Shown here in pieces: positions 6,594-11,520 of a stretch of DNA of 11,520 bases (the first letter of the stretch is position 1; every line of letters starts with the position of its first letter). The notes under the pieces are model-generated. The model saw nothing but the letters and a program-made list of their open reading frames with translations. It was not told where the DNA came from and did no database searches. The translations under genes and the position numbers were made by a program. Source of the DNA: an uncultured Collinsella sp. (GTDB lineage Bacteria > Actinomycetota > Coriobacteriia > Coriobacteriales > Coriobacteriaceae); the NCBI GenBank assembly GCA_900764955.1, contig CAAFPY010000055.1, forward strand, positions 1-11,520, in the 5' to 3' direction.

Positions 6594-7541
6594 ATGGAAA
6601 GCAAAATTAAAAAATACCTAAGTGACCCGTGGATGGCCTACTGTGCCTTTACGTCGAAGGGTCTAACGAAATGGGTTTCCGACAGGACGCACCTTCGATT
6701 GATGCATCGCGCCAAGTTGGGCATGTGGCCTAGCATAGACTCGCCGGTGACCTTCACTGAGAAGATGCAGTGGCTGAAGCTTAACGATCACAACCCTGCG
6801 TACACGACCATGGTCGACAAGTACCGCGCTAAGGACCTCATTGCCTCGCGTGTGGGCTCCGAGCACGTGGTCAAGACGTTGGGCGCCTGGAATTCCGCTG
6901 ATGACATCGATGTGAGTGGGCTACCGGAGAAGTTCGTACTCAAAACGAATCACGACTGCGGCGGCGTGCTCATCTGCACTGACAAGGGACACTTCGATCT
7001 CAACAGTGCCAAGGACTTTTTTCGGGGTCATTTGAAGCAGAATTATTTTTACGGGTGCAGGGAATGGCCTTACAAGAACGTGAAGCCCGTCGTGTTCGCC
7101 GAGGAGTTCTTGGAGAGCGAGGGCGATAATGCCCGTGATGAAGACGATAACTGGGAAGGCATCGACGAGTTCGACTTCTTCTGCTTTGACGGGGAACCCC
7201 GGCTGATTTCTTATTGCCACGGGGACAAGAACGATTCTGAGAAGAGGTACAACGATTTCTACGACACTGAGTGGAATCTGCTGCCTTTGGCGATGGGATA
7301 CGCGAGTTCCGAAGAGACGATCCCTGCCCCGGAGCAGCTCAGCGAGATGCTCGAGCTATCAAGGAAACTGAGTGACGGTGTACCTTTCTTGAGGGTCGAC
7401 CTCTTCATCTGCAAGGGGCGCGTTCTCGTCGGCGAGCTGACTTTCTACCCGTGGGGCGGGTTTACGCCTTTCAGCCCCGCTGAGGCGGAGAGGACGTTGG
7501 GGCAAATGGTTTCTTTGCCCCAACGTGAAAACGAGGAATGA
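6594..7541 (+). CDS. TupA-like ATP-grasp protein
   Basis: A 315-aa cytoplasmic protein of the TupA-like ATP-grasp family, often annotated loosely as a capsular glycosyltransferase. Features seen: PVTFTEKMQWLKLNDHNP, the family's N-terminal signature; the ATP-binding Lys region KFVLKTNHDCGG; FDFFCFDGEPRLI; and the metal-binding end RVDLF...VLVGELTFYPWGGF. ATP-grasp enzymes join a carboxylate to an amine. TupA itself is linked to teichuronopeptide, a polymer of glucuronate and glutamate, so amidation of a uronic acid is a reasonable inference here, not a proof. Start 6594 has AAGGAAA 8 nt upstream; a longer frame begins at 6561. A 143-bp gap with a stem-loop separates it from the polymerase gene, and I found no convincing promoter there. 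The stop overlaps a tiny ORF that leads into the flippase gene. Confidence 0.85.
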   Translation: MESKIKKYLSDPWMAYCAFTSKGLTKWVSDRTHLRLMHRAKLGMWPSIDSPVTFTEKMQWLKLNDHNPAYTTMVDKYRAKDLIASRVGSEHVVKTLGAWNSADDIDVSGLPEKFVLKTNHDCGGVLICTDKGHFDLNSAKDFFRGHLKQNYFYGCREWPYKNVKPVVFAEEFLESEGDNARDEDDNWEGIDEFDFFCFDGEPRLISYCHGDKNDSEKRYNDFYDTEWNLLPLAMGYASSEETIPAPEQLSEMLELSRKLSDGVPFLRVDLFICKGRVLVGELTFYPWGGFTPFSPAEAERTLGQMVSLPQRENEE

Positions 7542-7624
7542 TGGCAAACGAAAGCTGCATTCAGTGCGTGCGCATGGATAATCAGCCAGTAAGCGCGCTC
7601 CGGCGTTTCTTCATGGAGGTTTAG
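7541..7624 (+). CDS. Possible 27-aa coupled ORF (hypothetical)
   Basis: An open frame starts at ATG 7541, or ATG 7538 in an ATGA overlap with the ATP-grasp stop. It ends in TAG at 7622-7624, one base before the flippase ATG. The peptide is MANESCIQCVRMDNQPVSAL followed by RRFFMEV; it has no recognisable domain or membrane segment. GAGGA at 7533-7537 is close upstream. It could be a coupling leader, a remnant of a lost gene, or chance. Confidence 0.22.
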   Translation: MANESCIQCVRMDNQPVSALRRFFMEV

Positions 7625-7625
7625 T

Positions 7626-9092
7626 ATGTCCGACACAAAAGACCTCCGGGCGAGGTCGGCAAGCGCGGCAAAGTGGTCTCTGGCAACCGAGATTATCGCC
7701 AAAATCATCTCGCCTATCTCGCAGCTCGTCTTAGCGAGGCTGCTGGCGCCAGAGGCGTTTGGCATGGTGGCGACCGTCACCATGGTAGTGAGCTTTGCCG
7801 ACATGTTCGCGGACGCCGGGTTCCAGAAGTACCTGGTGCAACACAGCTTCCGAGACAAAAAAGACCTGCATGCCAACGCTAACGTGGCCTTTTGGACGAA
7901 CTTCGGCATATCGGTGGTCCTGTGGTGTCTCATTGCCATATTCAACGATCCGGTGGCCACCTTCGTGGGCAATCCGTCGCTGGGCTTTCCCTTGGCCGTG
8001 GCCTGCCTCTCTCTCCCGTTGACGTCGTTTTCGAGCATTCAGATGGCGTTGTTCCACCGTAATCTCGATTTCAAGTCGCTTATGCCGGTGAGACTGACGT
8101 CGACCTTACTTAACTTCGGCTCGACGCTTGTACTGGCGTTTATGGGATTTGGTTACTGGTCACTTATCGTTGGCACTTTGGCGGCGAATATTGTAAATGC
8201 AGTGGGGCTGACTCTGCTGTCTGAGTGGAAGCCGCGTTTTTTCTACTCCTTCAACATGCTGAAGGCTATGTTCTCATTCAGCGGATGGACGCTTTTGGAG
8301 TCGTTCACCATATGGCTTTCCTCTTGGGCGGGCACCTTTATCGTGGGGCATTTCCTGGGTGCGGCTGAGTTGGGATATTACAAGACGCCAGTCACCTTTG
8401 TGAGCGGGTGCTTCGGGATTATCACGAACGCTACGACGCCCATCTTGTTCTCGTCACTTTCGCGCCTTCAGTTTGATCGGGAAGAATACGTTGCTTATCT
8501 GCGACGCTTCCAGTTCATGGTGGCATTGTTCCTGTTGCCGTTGTCTGCGGGTATCTTCGTATTCCGCGAGCCTTTGGTGGCCCTGTTGCTCGGCGATCAG
8601 TGGGGCGAGGCGACGCTCATGTTCGGGTTGTATGGGCTGGTGCAGGGGCCGATGGTGCTGCTCTCATACTACAGCAGCGAGATGTATCGCTCTCTTGGTA
8701 AACCGCGCGTGTCTACGCTTGTGCAGGTGATGTACCTCGTGTTGATGACGCCGCTTATGACCGTGGCGGCTATGCAAGGGTTCGATGCCGTCGTGTGGGC
8801 TGATGCGGGATTGAGAATCCTTTTGATTGCTATCAACCAAGTGGTCACATATTTCGTGGTTGGCCTTTCGTTTGGGCGCACTATGTTGTCGCTCAAGGAG
8901 CCCATTTTCTGCACATCGATGATGTGCGCATTTGCATGGGTGACGTATGGACTCGCATCTAGCAACTGGCTTGGCGTCGGGTTGGACATTGTAGGGTGCG
9001 TCGTTGTCTATTTCGCGATTTGCTTTGCTTTGCCCAAGAGTAGGAGGGTGCTGCTGAAGCTGGTCAAGGGCGGCGGCTTTAAAACGTTTTGA
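7626..9092 (+). CDS. Wzx-type repeat-unit flippase (MOP superfamily)
   Basis: A 488-aa membrane protein with about 12-14 hydrophobic segments across its length. The N-terminus KWSLATEIIAKIISPISQLVLARLLAPEAFGMVA matches the WzxC-like branch of polysaccharide exporters: a first helix, LARLL-PE-FG, then the second helix. Other matching stretches are YWSLIVGTLAANIVN and ELGYYKTP. It is expected to flip undecaprenyl-diphosphate-linked repeat units across the membrane before polymerisation by the EpsG-like protein. The start is well fixed by GGAGG (7615-7619) 6 nt upstream, one of the strongest ribosome binding sites in the window. The protein ends in a basic tail (KSRRVLLKLVKGGGFKTF). A 66-bp gap without clear signals separates it from the epimerase gene. 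The substrate is inferred to be the acidic repeat unit made by this locus. Confidence 0.93.
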   Translation: MSDTKDLRARSASAAKWSLATEIIAKIISPISQLVLARLLAPEAFGMVATVTMVVSFADMFADAGFQKYLVQHSFRDKKDLHANANVAFWTNFGISVVLWCLIAIFNDPVATFVGNPSLGFPLAVACLSLPLTSFSSIQMALFHRNLDFKSLMPVRLTSTLLNFGSTLVLAFMGFGYWSLIVGTLAANIVNAVGLTLLSEWKPRFFYSFNMLKAMFSFSGWTLLESFTIWLSSWAGTFIVGHFLGAAELGYYKTPVTFVSGCFGIITNATTPILFSSLSRLQFDREEYVAYLRRFQFMVALFLLPLSAGIFVFREPLVALLLGDQWGEATLMFGLYGLVQGPMVLLSYYSSEMYRSLGKPRVSTLVQVMYLVLMTPLMTVAAMQGFDAVVWADAGLRILLIAINQVVTYFVVGLSFGRTMLSLKEPIFCTSMMCAFAWVTYGLASSNWLGVGLDIVGCVVVYFAICFALPKSRRVLLKLVKGGGFKTF

Positions 9093-9158
9093 GGTCTGTA
9101 ATTAACTTGTTGGGAGTTCCATCTCAGGACTTCCTTAAAACGAAAGAGTGGGGTATAT

Positions 9159-10199
9159 ATGCAGGATAGAAAAGTCCTCGTCACTGGCGCTGCCGGCTTC
9201 ATCGGGGCGTTTCTGGTGAAGCGGCTGCTCGAAACCACCGACGACGCGATCATCGGTCTGGACAACGTGAACAGCTACTACGACCCTGGCATCAAGGAGG
9301 CTCGCCTGCGAATGCTGGCGGAGGTGGACAAGGCGGGGCGTTTCGCCTTCGTGCGCGGCGACCTGTGCGATGCCGCGTTGATAGAGCGCCTGTTCGCTGA
9401 GAACGGCTTCGACGTTGTGGTGAACTTGGCCGCCCAGGCGGGTGTGCGGTATTCCATTGAGAACCCGAGGGCTTACATCGACTCGAACCTGATTGGATTC
9501 TTTAACATTTTGGAAGGATGCCGTCATCACCCGGTGAAGCACCTGGTGTACGCGAGTTCGAGTTCGGTTTATGGCGGCAACGAGAAGGTTCCCTTCAGCG
9601 AGGAGGACCGCGTAGACTCCCCCGTGAGTTTGTATGCTGCCACCAAGAAGAGCAATGAACTCATGGCCGCGGCCTACTCCAAGCTTTACTCCATCCCAGC
9701 CACGGGCCTGCGCTTCTTTACGGTGTATGGGCCCATGGGAAGGCCCGACATGGCATACTTCGGCTTCACCGAGAAGTTGCGTCGTGGCGATACGATTAAG
9801 ATTTTCAACATGGGCGATTGTAAGCGCGACTTTACGTACGTGGACGATATTGTGGAGGGCGTGCGCAGGGTCATGGACGGCGCTCCTGAGGTCAAGATCG
9901 GTGTTGATGGTTTGCCAATGGCCGCTCATCGCGTGTATAACATCGGCAATTCGAATCCCGAGAACTTGCTGATCTTCGTTGATACGCTGCAGCGTGTGCT
10001 GGTTGAGGAGGGCGTGCTCCCCGCCGATTACGATTTCGAGGCGCATAAGCAGCTCGTTCCTATGCAGCCTGGTGACGTGCCTGTAACCTATGCGGATACT
10101 GGCGCCTTGGAGCGCGATTTTGGTTACAAACCCGCAACGCCGCTCGAGGACGGTCTTCGTGAATTCGCGAAGTGGTATCGCGAGTTCTACGGGAATTAG
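9159..10199 (+). CDS. NAD-dependent epimerase, likely UDP-glucuronate 4-epimerase
   Basis: A 346-aa short-chain dehydrogenase/reductase. The N-terminal Rossmann motif is TGAAGFIG (G10-G16). NVNSYYDPGIKEARL, LAAQAGVRYSIENP and the GPMGRPDMAYF segment are characteristic of UDP-glucuronate 4-epimerases, which interconvert UDP-GlcA and UDP-GalA. The YxxxK catalytic pair is Y159/K163 in LYAATKKS, preceded by the SSSSVYG serine. The length fits the family (about 330-350). It acts in the cytoplasm on Ugd's product, so the locus can supply both UDP-GlcA and UDP-GalA. ATG 9159 is preceded by a purine-rich stretch (GAAAGAGTGGGG, weak match). The acetyltransferase gene starts 13 bp after its stop. A related specificity, such as UDP-GlcNAcA or another hexuronate, is possible. 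Confidence 0.92.
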   Translation: MQDRKVLVTGAAGFIGAFLVKRLLETTDDAIIGLDNVNSYYDPGIKEARLRMLAEVDKAGRFAFVRGDLCDAALIERLFAENGFDVVVNLAAQAGVRYSIENPRAYIDSNLIGFFNILEGCRHHPVKHLVYASSSSVYGGNEKVPFSEEDRVDSPVSLYAATKKSNELMAAAYSKLYSIPATGLRFFTVYGPMGRPDMAYFGFTEKLRRGDTIKIFNMGDCKRDFTYVDDIVEGVRRVMDGAPEVKIGVDGLPMAAHRVYNIGNSNPENLLIFVDTLQRVLVEEGVLPADYDFEAHKQLVPMQPGDVPVTYADTGALERDFGYKPATPLEDGLREFAKWYREFYGN

Positions 10200-10212
10200 C
10201 TGGGTGATAGCA

Positions 10213-10722
10213 ATGTCGAATGTATACAGCAGTGACCGTATTCGCTTTGGGGGGGGGTCTATTCTCTCAAACCATGCTTTGAGGTTTGTTTGGCTACTTC
10301 GAAAGTGCCAGAATTCGCACAATCCTTTATGGCATCTTTTTCGAAAGAGGATGGCTTGCAAATATGGTCTCGAGATCGCGCCTGCCACCTCGATTGGCGA
10401 AGGCTTGTATCTGGGTCACGCTTTTGGCATTACGGTAAACCCGAATGCCGTTATCGGTCGCAACTGCAATATGCACAAAGGTGTGACAATTGGTCGGGAA
10501 AACCGCGGCAAACGAAAAGGTGCGCCTGTTCTTGGCGATTGCGTTTGGCTTGGTGTCAACTCAACTATTGTTGGTGGCGTTCGTTTAGGCAACGACGTTC
10601 TCGTTGCACCGAACACTTATGTTAACTGCGACGTACCAAGCCATTCGATTGTGATTGGGCACCCATGCAAAATCATTTCTCGAGATGGGGCAACAGACGA
10701 ATATATAAACAACAGGGTCTGA
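10213..10722 (+). CDS. Serine-acetyltransferase-like hexapeptide O-acetyltransferase
   Basis: A 169-aa left-handed beta-helix acetyltransferase. An N-terminal segment (SILSNHALRFVWLLRKCQ) precedes hexapeptide turns: IGEGLYLGHAFGITVNPNAVIGRNCNMHKGVTIG, LGDCVWLGVNSTIVGGVRLGNDVLVAPNTYV, then the closing DVPSHSIVIGHPCKIIS. It uses acetyl-CoA. In a capsule locus it more likely O-acetylates a sugar of the repeat unit than makes O-acetylserine, and it lacks the long N-terminal domain of CysE. ATG 10213 has GGGTGAT just upstream and follows the epimerase stop by 13 bp. The longer frame from 10090 would lie inside the epimerase gene. A G9 tract at codons 13-15 makes the frame slippage-prone. GC is about 48%, well below the flanking genes, suggesting separate acquisition. 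Confidence 0.87.
   Translation: MSNVYSSDRIRFGGGSILSNHALRFVWLLRKCQNSHNPLWHLFRKRMACKYGLEIAPATSIGEGLYLGHAFGITVNPNAVIGRNCNMHKGVTIGRENRGKRKGAPVLGDCVWLGVNSTIVGGVRLGNDVLVAPNTYVNCDVPSHSIVIGHPCKIISRDGATDEYINNRV
10249..10257 (+). repeat. G9 tract in the 5' coding region (candidate phase-variation tract)
   Basis: Nine consecutive G residues read as three in-frame Gly codons, 36 nt after the ATG. With nine Gs the gene is ON. With eight, translation meets a TGA within about ten codons. With ten, it runs through an unrelated frame to a stop at 10623-10625. Confidence 0.75.
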
Positions 10723-10760
10723 ATAATAAAATCGGTTTTACATGTCTTATCCAGGATAGA

Positions 10761-10770
10761 GGGGGGGGGG
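10761..10770 (+). repeat. G10 tract in the intergenic region
   Basis: Ten consecutive G residues 38 bp after the acetyltransferase stop and about 320 bp before the next gene. It is the longest homopolymer in the window and is not in a supported reading frame. Confidence 0.7.
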
Positions 10771-10966
10771 ATCGTCTTCGCTAATTACAGCGAGTTAGCG
10801 ACTCAGTGAGCTTTGGCGCGCTCTGATGCGAGCGGAAGGTGAAGCAAACTGGAACGGGTAGTAGATTCACAGAAGCTATATGCAACGTGAGTGTCAAAGA
10901 TAGCGCGTCTTAACGCATAACCCTGCATTCCTCCTTTCACCGACTGGCAAAACGATTTACACCTAA

Positions 10967-10995
10967 TTGTCGACATTACCCACGCGATTTATCTT
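10967..10995 (+). promoter_or_regulatory. Candidate sigma-70-type promoter for the surface-protein gene
   Basis: TTGTCG (10967-10972), a 17-bp spacer, and TATCTT (10990-10995), each matching four of six consensus bases. The location, about 95 bp before ATG 11090, is sensible because the preceding genes look like a separate unit. The match is weak and other pairings are possible. Confidence 0.25.
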
Positions 10996-11065
10996 TGCCC
11001 CCGCATCGATCTCGCTAAACTAATAACTGTCGCTACCAGGGCATTTTCTGGTGCACATTCTATTG

Positions 11066-11085
11066 GCTCCTGCGAAGATCGGAGC
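11066..11085 (+). promoter_or_regulatory. Ribosome binding site inside a small inverted repeat
   Basis: GGAG (11081-11084) is 5 nt before ATG 11090. GCTCC (11066-11070) can pair with GGAGC (11081-11085) around a 10-nt loop, which would cover the ribosome binding site. Five base pairs is a weak stem. Confidence 0.35.
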
Positions 11086-11089
11086 GGGT

Positions 11090-11520
11090 ATGTTTGCCGC
11101 CGAGTCCCACGCCAGCCGTCATCACATCGCGATCGCTGCCATGGCCTGCCTATGCGTTTTGCTGGGCGGGCCTTCCTATGCCGCGGGCGCGGAGAGCCTG
11201 TTCATCGCGGGCGCGACGTACTGCGAGCCGGGCGTGTCGGGCCCCGGCTGGGCCTGGACCGATGCCGGCCACCTGGAGCTTGACGGCTACGCGGGCGACG
11301 CCATCGGCGCCGACGGCGACCTGGTCGTGACGCTTGCCGGGCGCAACTCGGTGACCGAGTCGCATGCGCCCGATGCGGACATCGCGCAGTGCGGCATGGA
11401 GGTGTGGGGCAGCCTGACGCTTCGCGGCACCGGGTCCCTGGCGGCATCGGGCTCGCAGTGCGCGATCCACGTCTCGCGGGCGCTCGCGGTGGACGGCTGC
11501 GCCGTCGATGCCCGGGCGGA
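11090..11520 (+). CDS. Secreted Gly/Ala/Asp-rich surface protein, 3'-truncated
   Basis: The first 143 residues of a protein that continues past the window. It starts with a Sec-type signal peptide: a polar n-region with His and Arg (SHASRHH), a hydrophobic core IAIAAMACLCVLLGG, and a likely cleavage site near SYA-AGA (about residues 32-34). No lipobox is evident. The mature part has short alternating beta-type repeats (GHLELDGYAGDAIGADGDLVVTLAG, then VWGSLTLRGTGSLAASGSQCAIHV, then LAVDGCAVDARA) that look like a beta-solenoid or carbohydrate-binding surface protein of the kind common in gut Coriobacteriia. Start 11090 is supported by GGAG 5 nt upstream; ATG 11141 would remove part of the signal peptide. 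GC is above 70%, far above the preceding acetyltransferase, so it probably belongs to the ancestral chromosome rather than the capsule cassette. The exact function is unknown. Confidence 0.72.
   Translation, partial: MFAAESHASRHHIAIAAMACLCVLLGGPSYAAGAESLFIAGATYCEPGVSGPGWAWTDAGHLELDGYAGDAIGADGDLVVTLAGRNSVTESHAPDADIAQCGMEVWGSLTLRGTGSLAASGSQCAIHVSRALAVDGCAVDARA

Larger units (their letters stand above)
10723..11089. other. Gene-less 367-bp stretch between capsule locus and surface-protein gene
   Basis: No ORF on either strand looks like a recognisable gene. It contains a G10 run (10761-10770), a 7-bp inverted repeat TCGCTAA/TTAGCGA (10778-10784/10795-10801) without a T-tract, a possible promoter (10967-10995) and a small inverted repeat over the next ribosome binding site. 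A 41-codon minus-strand frame (10803-10928) is not convincing. GC rises sharply at its right edge. Confidence 0.6.

Noticed and set aside
10161..10187. GAATTCGCG/CGCGAGTTC imperfect inverted repeat at the end of the epimerase gene
   Set aside because: It has one mismatch and a 9-nt loop, and the encoded EFAKWYREF tail explains the similarity; no T-tract follows.
10090..10212. Upstream extension of the acetyltransferase frame
   Set aside because: It lies inside the epimerase coding sequence and encodes no family residues; ATG 10213 with GGGTGAT is a better start.
9135..10388. Long minus-strand open frame of 417 codons
   Set aside because: It is the antisense shadow of the well-supported 4-epimerase and part of the acetyltransferase; its His/Arg/Val-rich translation matches no family and it has no convincing ribosome binding site.
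10803..10928. 41-codon minus-strand ORF preceded by AAAGGAGG (10930-10937)
   Set aside because: The ribosome-binding-like sequence is only 1 nt from the ATG, too close to work, and the peptide has no recognisable features.

Overview
The window is most of a surface-polysaccharide (capsule or exopolysaccharide) biosynthesis locus, with every supported gene on the + strand. Fairly high but uneven GC, GGTGA/AGGA-type ribosome binding sites, GTG starts, and a terminal Gly/Ala/Asp-rich secreted protein suggest an actinobacterium. The class Coriobacteriia (the Collinsella/Olsenella group) is my best guess. That placement is inferred from protein style; no rRNA or other marker gene is present.

Layout. 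Bases 1-705 hold the 3' part of a family 2 glycosyltransferase (GT2). The first ~40 bases are pure G/C and look unreliable. Bases 749-6450 form a tight co-oriented block: UDP-glucose 6-dehydrogenase (ugd), a GT4 glycosyltransferase, a D-glucuronyl C5-epimerase homologue, a second GT4 glycosyltransferase and an EpsG/Wzy-type polymerase. The last four of these overlap at their stop/start junctions. A stem-loop without a U-tract and a 143-bp gap separate this from a second block at 6594-10722: a TupA-like ATP-grasp protein, a tiny coupled ORF, a Wzx-type flippase, a UDP-glucuronate 4-epimerase-like enzyme and a hexapeptide acetyltransferase. A ~370-bp gene-less stretch follows (10723-11089). A new secreted surface protein then starts at 11090 and runs off the end.

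How the genes may work together (inference). Ugd makes UDP-GlcA and the 4-epimerase can turn it into UDP-GalA. The glycosyltransferases build a lipid-linked repeat unit, Wzx flips it and the EpsG-like protein polymerises it. The C5-epimerase homologue could convert GlcA in the growing glycan to L-iduronic acid. It has no signal peptide, so it would have to act in the cytoplasm before flipping. The TupA-like ATP-grasp protein could amidate uronic acid carboxyls with an amino acid, and the acetyltransferase could O-acetylate the unit. The initiating phosphoglycosyl transferase and chain-length regulators are not in the window.

Most unusual sequence structures: (i) a 70-bp array inside the first GT4 gene (2513-2582), with three copies of a 14-mer in alternating orientation at exact 28-bp spacing, able to form either of two mutually exclusive ~19-bp hairpins; (ii) a G9 tract in frame near the start of the acetyltransferase gene, a candidate phase-variation switch, with a second G10 tract just after the gene.
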